NCBI GenBank assembly: GCA_907165135.1
Contig: OU015568.1
Coordinates: 1,000,501 to 1,064,500 of the forward strand
DNA length: 64,000 nucleotides
Direction of reading: 5' to 3'
DNA from: Oikopleura dioica
Taxonomy: Eukaryota; Chordata; Appendicularia; Copelata; Oikopleuridae
A program made the translations under genes and the position numbers. The notes under the pieces are model-generated. The model was not told where the DNA came from and did no database searches. It worked only from the letters and a program-made list of their open reading frames with translations. Shown here one piece after another: positions 1 through 9,857 of this stretch (position 1 is its first letter; every line of letters starts with the position of its first letter).

Positions 1-2994
1 AGTGCAAATTTATGATGAGCAGATTCAAAACTTAGCGAGGCATCCAGCTTCATGGCCTTCCAAGGGTCTTCCATCACATACCTACAGGTTGAATTGAGAT
101 TTTCTTTTTCGACTTTCACGATAAATTTAGACGGATTGAATTCTTTGATAGCATTGATGAAAATGTATTCAACGAAAGTGAAGCCTCTCGTTTGCTGAAT
201 AGAGCGGTGGAAAATCAAAAAGAATTCATGGAAGAAAATTTCGTGACGAAAGAAGAAGTCCATACTCTTTTCAGAGTGAAGCTAACACAAATAATCGGCA
301 TGCAAGCAAAAGAAGCAACGATGACTTTTGTGGTGATGACTGCTTCGGAACTCAAGCATTACAATGGAAAGGTTATTTCTAGCAACAGGTAGAACGAGCA
401 GTTTTCATTGAAAGAAAAATTTATTTCTAGAAGAAAAACGACAAAAGACACTCATCAAGACCTTTTATCCTGGCTCCAATTTCTGAAATCTCCAACTCAA
501 AAAAGACCAAAGCAAAGTTTTTGCGCCCTGACGAAAATCATGAAGGAATCATTCTTTCGAAGCTCGGAAATCTGCGTCCTTGGCACGATCTTCCCGCCTT
601 CGGAGAATTCTGCAACTTTTACATTTCTGTCAGATCTTGGTTCTCTCATGAAAAATAAAGAATTCTAAGGCTCAATCTTTCAAATTATTCTTTCTTTTTC
701 TTTGCTCAATTATTCAGAATTTCATCGATCGACTCTACTCTTTTTCAACCAAACGGTTTCTAGCCTTGAATCTTCGAAGAAAAAATGCGCTTAATTTTAT
801 TGATTTGTTCAGTTAGAGGAAAGATATGGAATTTTATGGTCGACGAAATGGGAAAAACCTCAGAGGATGCGCAAGAGGAAGAATTGAAGTATTCAAAGGC
901 GGAGCCGTGTTTATTTGAGTTTCAATATTTTTGAAGAGTTTTAAAGATACCTCGAATTAGAAAATGATAAAACTCTCAAGAGATGTTGAAGGGGGTCATA
1001 ATTTCCCGAAAACCAAAGGAGAGCCACCAGATATCCAGCTCAAAGAAAACCTGCGCGAATGCATGGACTTGGGAATCGATTGCGTTCGAAAGCTGAACTT
1101 ACAGCACTTCCACTGCGATCGCCTACCCCCGCGCCCCGAGTTCATTCTAGAGGAGCACGTCGAAAATAGCAATTTTGACAAGGTCTATTCTACTGGAACA
1201 ACTGGAATGTCTTACACGATGGAGGGCAACAATCCCTGGATTATTGGCGGCCAGAACTTTACCATCACAAACACGACTATGAAAATGCAGTGGAACTACG
1301 CTGGAAATGTTTTGAAGGGATACAAATGGGAAAAGAGCTGGATAAAGATGGCGTATCTAAATATTCCAAGAACAGGGGCTGTTTCGGAGTTTTTTAATGG
1401 GAAAGTTTGGACTTGTGGAGGAGCGACGAATGGGAATGAAATCAGGAAAAGATTTGTTTTTCGACTCAAAATAAATTTTTTTCGATCATTTGAAAATCTG
1501 GAAAAGTGATGAAAACGTCGAACTCGGCATCCACAAACTCAAAGAATTTCAAAATGGAACCCATCGGCTAATCAACAATACCCTTCCTTACGATTTCAAA
1601 GTGCTGAGTACTTCAATGGCCTTTCTCGACTCATTGCCAGAAGAATACTCTGGTCTTGACGCAAATATTATTGCGAAGAAGTTGTGGGCGAGAAGAAGTC
1701 CTCACGCCGGACCGGGCGAGGAAGGCGACGGGGTAAAACATGGCTTAGATTTTTTCCTGATAGATTTTTAGTGGAGTGCGGGGCTGGAATTTGCAATGAC
1801 CGCTACTGGCCCTTATGGCGGGTGGAAAGGGAATCCGAAGCATAGAATCTTTTTCGATAATTTTGACATCCGCGAAACCGCGACATGCGAGATCTACATC
1901 GACAGAGATGTCGACAAAAAAGGCTGGCACTACCAGTTCATCCCACCAGGACCGTCTCAAGAGCAAATTAATAACGCGCCTAAAGACAGATGGGAGTTTC
2001 ACAGCGAACAGATGAATGTTGCCCGGAGATCTGCATCCTCTGGCGTCGTGAAAATCCTGGAAGAAGATGTCGAAAATGGAGTTTCTTTTCTTCAAGAGTA
2101 TTTTTACGTCATTGGTGGGGAGCAATCGTGCCCGGGTTGTATTTGGCCCGGAAAATCGAAGAGTTTGTTGAGCTCGGTTGAAATCATGAGTCTCAAAAAT
2201 GAAGAATACAAATGGGAGTTCGGGCCCTCGCTCCCAGGAATGTTTCATTCATTGCTTTTTTGAGAGTAAAAAATGACTGTTTGAAATTATAAAAAAGAAC
2301 CGATTTGCTGCGCCAGCTCGATTGTCATTGTTGACATCATTTATCTCTCTGGAGGGCTAGTTTTGAGCGAAGAAAAAGAGCTGGTGAAATCCGACAAAGT
2401 CTTGCGACTAAAACATGGAACATCGGAATGGACTCACTTTCGAACAATGAAGGTACCAAGGGCGTTTCATGGAAGCTTCATGTTTCAGAAACTGCTCAAG
2501 ACGAAATCGAGCGAAGTCGGTGAAGGTAGGTTTTGGATGTACTTGATCGATTTTTAACCTTGTTTGAAGATGATATAATTCTTGTTGGAGGGACAAATGT
2601 AGTTTCAATCAAGACTGGCGAGCTTGATGCTTTTGGAGAAGAAGAAACTATTGACGTCCGTGCCGAGCATATCCCGATAACTGGAGATAAAGGAGCCGGT
2701 CTTTATTTATTCAATATTCATTTTTATCCGAAAATAATCAAAAACGCCCATCTATTGAACTTTTATTGACATCGATAGGCACCATGTGTCGATATTTAGT
2801 TAAGCTCGTGTCAAATCTTGACCACTATAAAAGCGCTCGAAGTAAAAAACTTCAATCGAACTTTCGACAGAGGAGTAATTTTCACAACGATACAAATGCA
2901 TCCAGACGCTGAGCCGCATGATTCGCCAAATACTGGTTTTGAGAATGAAATTTCCATGATTGTCGCATTCATCGCATTCTTGCTACTTGAATAA
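1..2994 (+). CDS. Kelch-type beta-propeller protein with C-terminal hydrophobic tail (5' partial)
   Basis: This multi-exon gene is already open at the left edge, so its beginning is missing. Kelch-like segments are visible: WIIGGQNFTI and GKVWTCGGATNG near 1230-1430, FYVIGGEQSCPG near 2100-2140 followed by a typical inter-strand segment (SSVEIMSLKNEEYKWEFGP), IIYLSGGLVLSEEK near 2335-2375 followed by PRAFHGSFMF, and DIILVGGTNVV near 2570. The last exon (about 2822-2994) ends in a hydrophobic stretch (SMIVAFIAFLLLE) before TAA, suggesting a C-terminal membrane anchor or GPI signal. Introns are about 45-60 bases. Kelch repeats form beta-propellers used for protein binding; the partner is unknown. 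Three further genes in the window carry related repeats. The exact exon set in 1-960 is uncertain; 150-371 (KEFMEENFVTKEEVHTLFRV) reads as coding. Confidence 0.75.
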
Positions 2995-3124
2995 AATTTC
3001 AAAAGCAATAAAATCTTTACTTCGAAAGCACATATAAAATTTATTGAACACGAAACAAGAATTATTCCAGTTAATTTTTAAAATGATAAAAGGGCACAAA
3101 AAACTGGCTAAGATGCATTTGATT

Positions 3125-3295
3125 CTAGCGTCGCTTTCGCATTGCGAATTTGATGATCTGGGCTTCCAGATTTTTTATCTCATTGACTTGATTGCTTCCG
3201 TAAAGATGGTAGAGTCGATTGTTTGCGAGGCGATTTTGTCCGAGAAGATCGGCAGCAGCGAAGTCGAAGAGAAGGAAGAGAGTTGAGATGTTCAT
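3125..3295 (-). CDS. Small secreted peptide, 56 aa, single exon
   Basis: This short reading frame starts at the ATG at 3293-3295. It begins with a hydrophobic leader (MNISTLFLLFDFAAA) that looks like a signal peptide, followed by a short polar peptide ending in the basic run FAMRKRR just before the stop. A TATATATAA box lies about 57 bases upstream on the same strand and an AATAAA signal follows the stop near 3037. The family is not recognised. Leader, small size and basic C-terminus would fit a secreted peptide or peptide-hormone precursor, but there is no homology support. The overlapping plus-strand frame at 3044-3286 has no signal peptide and no promoter and is treated as a shadow. Confidence 0.45.
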   Translation of the reverse strand: MNISTLFLLFDFAAADLLGQNRLANNRLYHLYGSNQVNEIKNLEAQIIKFAMRKRR

Positions 3296-3351
3296 TTTAC
3301 AATGATCTTTCATAGATAGGTAGATGTTTATATGCGAACTCTTACGGGTGA

Positions 3352-3361
3352 TTATATATAC
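3352..3361 (-). promoter_or_regulatory. TATA box of the 3125-3295 peptide gene
   Basis: On the minus strand the sequence reads GTATATATAA, about 57 bases before the start codon at 3295. Spacing and orientation fit a core promoter. Confidence 0.45.
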
Positions 3362-3786
3362 AAAATCCTCCATTATCGGAGGTTTCCATCTTCCGCTCCA
3401 GCTTTGATTGAAGCGGAAACCGCACTCGACGCACAGAACATATTTCGTCAATGTTACATAAAAAAATCAATCATCGAGAAGATCTGGTGCGAAACAGGAG
3501 TAAAAATGATAATTCATATAAAAGATTGAGAATTTTATGCAGACAATGGCTAGTGTTTACGTTTACTTTTGTCTGATTCTTGATTTTCTTCGAAATTTTT
3601 ATTTTTCGGTGCGCAATATAGACCTCTATTTTTTGACAAATAATATAACTCATTTTAAATAAGAGAATAACAAGATCGTGTGTTTTTGATTTATTTTTTT
3701 CATTAAATCCTTCATAGTTGTTGTTGCCAGTAAAAAAAGTTGATTGTCGAACGGAGAGATTTTTACAAAAATAAAGAGCTGAGATT

Positions 3787-5007
3787 TTACTCGAGGTCAG
3801 CGATGATTTCTTTGAAAGCCTTCTTGAGCTGCTTGTCAAAGCTCTTGGTGAAGACCTTCTTGTAGTTGCTTTGTCGAGAAGCGAGAGTGTTAGCGATGAA
3901 GTCGTCATCGAGATCGGCAAGCTCGTTGGGTCGGACAATGACGGGGTAGGTAGCGAATTTGGAGGCGGTCTCGGTGGCGATCTGAATAGAAAAAATGCTA
4001 TTTGATAATTTTTCTAATTTTTCTTACCTCGTCTCGGTCAGCAACTCGGCCAGATGGAGTCTGGAGCTTCTTAAGATCCCACTCTTCATCGGAGACGATG
4101 ACAAGGATTTGGTTTCTGCTGGTCTTTTGGTATTCCAAGTTAAGATCCTGGAGAACAAGGAAGAGCTGGCCGTTTCCGTCAAGACCTTCGGAGTAGGACT
4201 GAAAATGATCGTTAAAATTGCTTTGATTTTGGTTTTATTTGAGCTGTTAAAAACCGTCAATTTTATTATTAAAAATTTTAAAAATCGATAAAAATTTGTA
4301 AAAATTCTTTCAGGGCCTATTTTATTGGCTGCGCCGCGGAATTTGCACAGCACTATTTTTTATGTTCAAACCCAGCGGATATACGAAGAAAACGGTCGTA
4401 AAAAATTAACTTACTTGTCGGGTAGCGCGGTCGAGAGAAGTCTTGGCAACTTCTTCTTTGTAGTGGAGAAGTCCGGAAGTACCTGCAGCGCCGCCGCTGC
4501 CTGGCTTGTAGGCACCCTCGAGCTGCTTGATTCCGGAGAATTGGAGGAGTCGGAAGGTTGCTCGGTCACCAAGCTTCTGCTGGAGGCCGGGGATGAGGTC
4601 GGAGTCGATGATCTCCTGGGTGGCTTCAAACGCATCTCCGGCATCGATCTCACCGTTGATGGAGACCTTGTTGTTGTAGGAGTCGGAACCGTCGATGAGG
4701 ACGAGGACGTCGTACTCAGGCTTGGGTTGTGGAGCAGGTCCGCAGAGGCACTCACCGCCGATTCTAATATCGTCGAGCTTGGCCTTGGTTACAACTGCCA
4801 CTCGGGCGTGGATGTTGATCCTAGAAAAGTTTATTCGAAGAAGCGGCAACCTGATTCCAAGAAATAAGTTAATTTAAAGTCTTTATCTTAAAGTTTAACC
4901 GTCAACCTATTTCTTAATCTAACCCGAACCCTAACCCTAATCTCTGATACTTACTCGCCATGCATGGCAACCTCCGGGGAGGTAACGCAAATCTCTCGTC
5001 GTGGCAT
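3787..5007 (-). CDS. von Willebrand factor A (vWA) domain protein, 274 aa
   Basis: Four exons join in frame: 4955-5007, 4415-4820, 4028-4198 and 3787-3981, with GT-AG introns. After a short N-terminus with Cys residues (C7, C42, C44) a vWA fold begins near residue 54: YDVLVLIDGSDSYN holds the MIDAS pattern D61-x-S63-x-S65. The central sheet strand NQILVIVSDEEWD and the C-terminal helix region follow in exons 3-4. vWA domains bind proteins or matrix in a metal-dependent way. No transmembrane segment and no clear signal peptide are seen, so the location is open; an extra upstream exon cannot be excluded. Intron 1 contains a short telomere-like TAACCC run. The plus-strand frames at 3995-4291 and 4325-4867 are antisense shadows. 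Confidence 0.82.
4919..4941. repeat. Interstitial telomere-like (CCCTAA) run
   Basis: Within intron 1 of the vWA gene, about 23 bases read CTAACCCGAACCCTAACCCTAA, close to three TTAGGG units on the opposite strand. Similar short runs occur at 32868-32880 and 42673-42775. Confidence 0.5.
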
Positions 5008-5356
5008 GATGAAGAGGTTGTTTAGAGTTTGATTGAAACCGAACTGAGCTCTGCTTCGAGAGCGCGTGATTATAAAAGGGTCCTGAAAATTATACGAGCC
5101 GGCGTTGGCTCTGCCTTCGTTTGGCGCTGCGGATCGTAAAACCTATTTTCAAGTCGAAGTCAAAGAACCACACCATCAGGGCACCTTTTATCGTTTTAAA
5201 AAAATGCTGATCGGGTATGTTGCTTCGTCTTCAATCTCACTCAAATTGACAGGAAAGGAATTTCAACTAGACTTACTACGGTTATTAACCCACAATCAAT
5301 CATCAAAATCCCTGAAAAATCCAGGGAAGAATAAAAGTTTCAGAAAAAAAGCTTTA

Positions 5357-5586
5357 TTAGCCGAAAAAGCGACGCTTAGACAAAAGAGGGTTAAAATCAT
5401 CTTGGACTTTCGATTCGGAAGCTCCTTCGTGGTTGAAGAACGGGTGCTTTTCAGCTCGTTTCATATGACGCCAGTTAGCAGGATCGAGGCAGCTCAGGTC
5501 GAAAGCAAAAGCGCCTACGAGATGAATTTAGGTTGACAAATCTGATCCTTAATTTTACCTTGAAGAAAAATAAAGAAAACGTTCAT
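5357..5586 (-). CDS. Candidate neuropeptide/peptide-hormone precursor, 61 aa
   Basis: Exon 1 (5559-5586) starts at ATG 5584-5586 and joins exon 2 (5357-5514) through a 44-base GT-AG intron, in frame. The product begins MNVFFIFLQGAFAF, a signal peptide, followed by DLSCLDPANWRHMKR, a segment starting AEKHPFFNHEG, and a C-terminus LLSKRRFFG. Two dibasic KR sites would cut the propeptide and the terminal Gly could be an amide donor. The stop TAA overlaps the AATAAA signal (5353-5358), and a TATAAAAA box lies 38-45 bases upstream of the ATG. This gene layout is complete and compact. Family not recognised; the function is inferred from architecture only. The 143-aa plus-strand frame at 5105-5536 overlaps it and is taken as a shadow. 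Confidence 0.6.
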
Positions 5587-5623
5587 TGTTGGTCTTAATT
5601 GTGCATACTTCTGGGATCCTTCC

Positions 5624-5631
5624 TTTTTATA
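5624..5631 (-). promoter_or_regulatory. TATA box of the 5357-5586 precursor gene
   Basis: The minus strand reads TATAAAAA 38-45 bases before the start codon at 5586, the expected core-promoter distance for a very short 5' leader. Confidence 0.55.
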
Positions 5632-5940
5632 CGCATTTTTCTATCAAAAATTAACCACCTTCCAAATGGTTAATAATGATTATCGTCAAATTTATTGGTG
5701 GCTGCCCAAGTCATCGATAATGCAATAAGTAAGGGAAGGTTCCTTTAAAAGAATTGGGAAGCAATTGTTTTTGAAAGAATCCATTCAAAAGATTTCTAAT
5801 TACGGAAGATACAACTACAAGAATAAAAATATAATGGTCCCAAAAATCGAGGCCGCATAGTAACCGTAGTATTTCGTGATGATAAACTACGGTCTTATTT
5901 GACATGAAAAGTCAAGCCGAAGCAACGATTTATGTTTTTT

Positions 5941-6200
5941 CATTTAACTTGTAAAAACTAGATCGTGGCCTGTTTCATGGCAAAGTTCATGATATAGGCC
6001 AGATGGTATCACGAAAACAAGCCGCATTTTTCTTTTAACAAGCTCTTAAAATAATGTTTACGTTTATTAGAACTTGTTAAAACTTATGACCGGCTTGCTT
6101 CGTAAACAAGATGACACATAAATTTAACAAGCTCTTTGAAACGAAAATATTTTTTATAGAACTTGTTAAAACCAATGTGCCGGTCTTTTCGTAAACCGCA
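5941..6200. repeat. Imperfect tandem repeat, about 89-base period
   Basis: TTAACAAGCTCTT recurs at about 6035 and 6123, each time followed by AGAACTTGTTAAAAC and then a CCGG-containing segment with CGTAAAC. Each unit carries an inner inverted repeat (TTAACAAG / CTTGTTAA). The rest of the 5587-6352 gap shows nothing else recognisable apart from the TATA box. Confidence 0.6.
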
Positions 6201-6352
6201 ATTTTATCTGCTCTTCGTCATGAACTTTGAAGCGATGGACAGCACTTCATTGCTTTTATTGCTGACCTGGCCTTTCAAACGAATTCCTGTGGTAGGTACT
6301 CAAATGATCCTTTCTATTTTTCAGCCATTATTTTTGAAGAATATTCGGGATT

Positions 6353-6868
6353 TTATTTTATTTCTGTAATATTGATGAAAAAATGTTTGAAGGAGTCAGT
6401 AAGGAGAGGAAGAAGATCCCGCCGAGCTCGAGCCAGAAGACCCACATCGTTGTCTAGGGCTTCGTTTGCAATTTTGCGCCGCCCAACGAACTCGTTCCGG
6501 CTCATTTTTGCCAGTCGAATCCACTCTTCAAAAGTCGGCGCAAGTTTTCGCATATTGCGCGCGGTCAGCATTCGTCCCTCGAATCGGCAAATCGTTGTTT
6601 GCGAAATTTTTCTGCCGCAAAGAGCGGTGATGCTGTCGGAAAGTTCTGTCTGGGTAAAGCCAAGGCGGACTCGAAGCTCGCGAAGTTGACGGATAAGGGT
6701 GTCAATGGCGTCTTCTTGTGGGGCCATGTAGTTTTCTTGAAAGAGGGGGAGAGATGAGCAAAGATCGAATTCGCCAAGTTCTGGGAGCGGAACGTTCTGG
6801 AAGAAGAAATATGGAGTCACGTCAAGAGCGTTTTCGAAGATGGAGGAAAAGTTGTTTTCAAAGGTCAT
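6353..6868 (-). CDS. POU-specific domain protein lacking a POU homeodomain, 171 aa
   Basis: A single-exon frame starts at ATG 6866-6868. Residues about 52-118 match the POU-specific DNA-binding domain: LGFTQTELSDSI (helix 2 with the conserved Gln), KISQTTICRFEGR (helix 3 with the SQTTI-RFE recognition core), and NMRKLAPTFEEWI. POU factors normally continue through a linker into a POU homeodomain; here only about 50 residues follow and they contain no WFxNRR helix. The stop is followed at once by overlapping AATAAA signals (6358-6369), so the transcript probably ends there. A TATAAATA box lies about 85 bases upstream. Presumably a nuclear DNA-binding protein; a role as a truncated activator or competitor is inference. 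Confidence 0.85.
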   Translation of the reverse strand: MTFENNFSSIFENALDVTPYFFFQNVPLPELGEFDLCSSLPLFQENYMAPQEDAIDTLIRQLRELRVRLGFTQTELSDSITALCGRKISQTTICRFEGRMLTARNMRKLAPTFEEWIRLAKMSRNEFVGRRKIANEALDNDVGLLARARRDLLPLLTDSFKHFFINITEIK

Positions 6869-6950
6869 CTTGCTTTTCGGGTTTTTGTTGATTGTTTTGT
6901 TGATTTTTGCTGATTTTTGTTTGATTATGAAAACCGGAAATACCGAAGCA

Positions 6951-6958
6951 TATTTATA
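6951..6958 (-). promoter_or_regulatory. TATA box of the POU-specific gene
   Basis: The minus strand reads TATAAATA 83-90 bases before the start codon at 6868. Confidence 0.45.
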
Positions 6959-7410
6959 CCAGATTTCACGCCCTCTAGAAAATTGTTTCTTCCAGGAATT
7001 CTGACCAGAAGACTTCCGGCACTGGCTCGTGCACATGCTCGCGGGCAGGTTGCGACTGAACATGGCAGGTGGAGGAAGTCGTCTGATCGGACAAAGCGGC
7101 ACCTGGTAGACTCCTTTTGATACCGATCAGGTGTAGATTTCAATTTCAAAGAGGAGTTACTGGAATTTTGATTTTTTTGTATTTTGGACTTTGGATGCTG
7201 ATTTTTTTTGCTGAGATTTTTTAAAGCGGAATATGAGCAATCTAGGTTACTTCTTTTAGACATGAGCGAATAAAATATAAATAAAGAAAGACGACAGATT
7301 GTCTTGACATTGGTTTGTTTATTTTGTTTCAGTTGGTCGGATGGAATTCAGCCAGTGAATAAAAGAATGAAATATAACTAGGGAAAGGGGATTCTTTAAG
7401 AATCCATTGT

Positions 7411-8079
7411 TTAGTGGAGGAAGACGTTGGCGGCGTTGAGCTCGAATCGGGCGATTTCCAAAAGAGAGCAGGAGTTGAAGTCACCGTCAAGCTAGAACAA
7501 TAATGAGAGCTATAAGAATGAGTGGTATTTTACCTGGGCATCAGCGTAGGCAGCCTGGAGGGCACCCCACTGGGCATCAGAGACGGACCATCCCCAGCTG
7601 GATCCAGTGGAGAGGACCTGGTCCTTCCATGCGCTGAGCTCAGCGCCGGAGAGGATGTTGTCAGCGTTGCTGTCGTAAGCATCGATGACGACTCGGGCGT
7701 TGGTGGCGGCGAAGGCACCGATGGCGAGCTTGAACTCTTCGAAGTCGAGGGAGCCGGAACCGTCGAAGTCGACAACATCCCAGTATTTGGCACCGAACTG
7801 GTAGAGGTAGTTCTGGCTACCCTCGCTCATCTCGACGTAGTTGGCGATTCGGGCGGCGCAGGTGGTGAGCTCGGTGCTATCGACGGCTCCATCGATACCT
7901 CCGCAGAAGCTGAAGAGGGGCTGGTAGGTGGCGTCACCGACGGAGTTGACGGCGGCGGCGAATTCGGTTGGGTTGGCAACGGCAAAGTTGTAGACGTTGA
8001 CGGCCTCGGACCACCATTGATTGGTGATCCAGACGGCGGGGGAGGCGGTGGCGGCGGCAACGAGTCCAAGAAGCTTCAT
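7411..8079 (-). CDS. Secreted EF-hand calcium-binding protein, 208 aa
   Basis: Two exons (7534-8079 and 7411-7491) join in phase 0 over a 42-base intron. The product starts with a signal peptide (MKLLGLVAAATASPA). A canonical EF loop DFDGSGSLDFEE occupies residues 104-115 and a second, DSNADNILSGAE, residues 136-147; weaker loops lie near residues 60-71 (GGIDGAVDSTEL) and in the last exon (LDGDFNSCSLLE). It therefore looks like a four-EF-hand secreted protein with paired Cys. C-ending codons are strongly preferred, a sign of high expression. A CATATAAGC box lies about 120 bases upstream, and a candidate 5'UTR intron (GTAAG..CCAG) lies between. The long frames on the other strand are artefacts of GC-rich third positions. 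Confidence 0.88.
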
Positions 8080-8384
8080 TTTTACTGGCTTAAATTAAGT
8101 TTAAGACTTTTTTCTTGAATTCAAGTGATTCTCTCTTCGCTATTCTTACCTTTTTAGAGATTTGTTAAGAATAATCTGAGGCTCCGATGGCTGTACACTT
8201 GCTTATATGCGCCCGGTGAGTCCCAAGGTCAACTTTGCCGCGATCAACAAGCCGGTGTTGATGGATGGCATCAACAAATAAACGATCAGGCGAAACCGCC
8301 GCATCTTGCAACAGTATCTACGCAATAGAACTGAACTCAGAGCAAAGGTCGTAGAGTACAACTGACGATTTATTTCAGAATTTT

Positions 8385-9316
8385 TTACTGGGCATTTTTG
8401 ATGATTTTTTTCGCCTTTTCAACAGCATTGCCAAATTTTCTCTTCAGAATAACTTCCTTATTCCGCTCGATTCCCATTAAATAGTCATGGTCAGAATGAC
8501 TTCCGTAGGCGAATTCGGAAGCATCTAGAGTTGGATAATCGGTTTCTTCGCCATCTTCTCCCGAGTGTTTGAACCAATACATGAAGCCCATTGAGTTCAC
8601 AACAGGATCGCCGCCGAGTCGAATACGCAGGTGTTTCTTGACTCTGAAAACGAACATAAGGAAGCTTAAAAATAGATGTTTTCTCAAACCTCTGCTTGAA
8701 TAAATCTTGAAGAGCCCTATTACCGATTTTCGGCGAAGCAACAGTGACGACGAGAAAACTCGTCGCTTCGTATTTTGGTGCCAACGATGCACCAATTAAA
8801 CAAGCCACCGCACCACCAAGTGAGTGACCACAGATCAAAATCTCATCGACCTGTTTTTCTTTCAAAGTCGCGTCAAGAAAACTTTCGATTTTCGGTTTCA
8901 GCGCTTCGAAGCACTCGTAAAATCCATTGTGAGCAAAAGCTTCCGTTTCTTCGAATTTAACTTGACAAAGACGCAAATTTTGGAACATTTCTTGAAGTTC
9001 TTTCGTTCCTGTGATCGTCACAATCGCAAATCGTTTGCCGTCGACATTGTCAACTGGCTTTTCTTTCGCGTAAATGAGGACCGCGTCAGATGCGGTTTCC
9101 TCGTCACGGATGCTTTTGGATTCGAAAGTTTCGAATCTTTTCATAAAAGATTCAAAGTTGCTCTTTTTCGGAAATATTTGTAAAAAAAAATTTTTTTCTA
9201 CTCATTGTCCGACTCCTTTCCTTCGTTACAGGTGTTTGCTTGATCTTGTTTTTCGGAATCCGGTCCCAGTCAATTGGTGAATGATTGTCCTTTACAGACT
9301 CGGCGATGATTTCCAT
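8385..9316 (-). CDS. Class 3 lipase-like alpha/beta hydrolase
   Basis: The core exons are 8690-9144 and 8385-8643, joined in frame over a 46-base intron (CAGAG|GT..CAG|AGTC). The nucleophile elbow ICGHSLGGAVACLIG carries the catalytic Ser; the DPVV segment supplies the likely Asp and SHSDHDYLMG the likely His, the order expected for fungal-lipase-type class 3 lipases. These hydrolyse acylglycerols. No signal peptide is seen in the core. A candidate first exon (MEIIAESVKDNHSPIDWDR, from 9316) can be joined in phase 0 through GTAACG..AAAAAG; this 5' part is tentative, and the ATG at 9142-9144 is the fallback start. Confidence 0.85.
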
Positions 9317-9857
9317 AAACTCAAATTAAGGTAAAAAGAAGAAAATTCATTTTCTTCTTACATCATGATACTAGGCAAGAAGAGCGAGTCGAGTTGAAAA
9401 CTGAATTTTAAGTATCTAATCAATTGAAAAATTTTGGAAATTTTCATCAATCCATTCTCTCGCATCTTTGTTGAAAAAGTACGCGACTTTATCCTTTAAA
9501 AACTCCGCGCATTGCATTATCAAAAAAATAAAGTATCTCTCCAGTTACTCTTTATTTCTTTCCTTTTGAATATTTCCAGTATTTATAACCCAGCACAGGA
9601 AAATAAACTTTTATTGTAAAAACCTATCGCAGAATACAATTTATTTATTTTTAAGGACCCCCCCTCGGTTGAAATCATGAAGCAGAAGCTTTTGCCCGGG
9701 ACTGATTTGAACTTTATTTTGTTGACAAGTCTGCTGTGAGAGCGGCACTCTAGCACTCGAAAATCCGCAAACAAACAATTGCTGAAGATAGTTGTGTAAT
9801 TTGCATCTAATTATTCATCAACTGTTTTATTTATTTAGCAAATTTTGATTTCGAAAT
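9317..9857. other. Intergenic; contains one solo end of the TTAAGGA-C7 element family
   Basis: At 9650-9666 the sequence TTTTAAGGACCCCCCC matches the ends of the elements at 19731-20046 and 33299-33645, but no partner end is visible nearby. Nothing else is recognised. Confidence 0.4.

Noticed and set aside
4325-4867. 180-aa plus-strand frame
   Set aside because: Antisense to the vWA exon; the minus-strand reading has the MIDAS motif and correct splice sites.
5105-5536. 143-aa plus-strand frame
   Set aside because: No family, does not start with ATG, and overlaps the better-supported minus-strand peptide precursor.
7522-8118. 198-aa plus-strand frame and two Ser/Pro-rich minus frames over the EF-hand gene
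   Set aside because: Shadows caused by strong GC bias at third positions of the real minus-strand EF-hand CDS.
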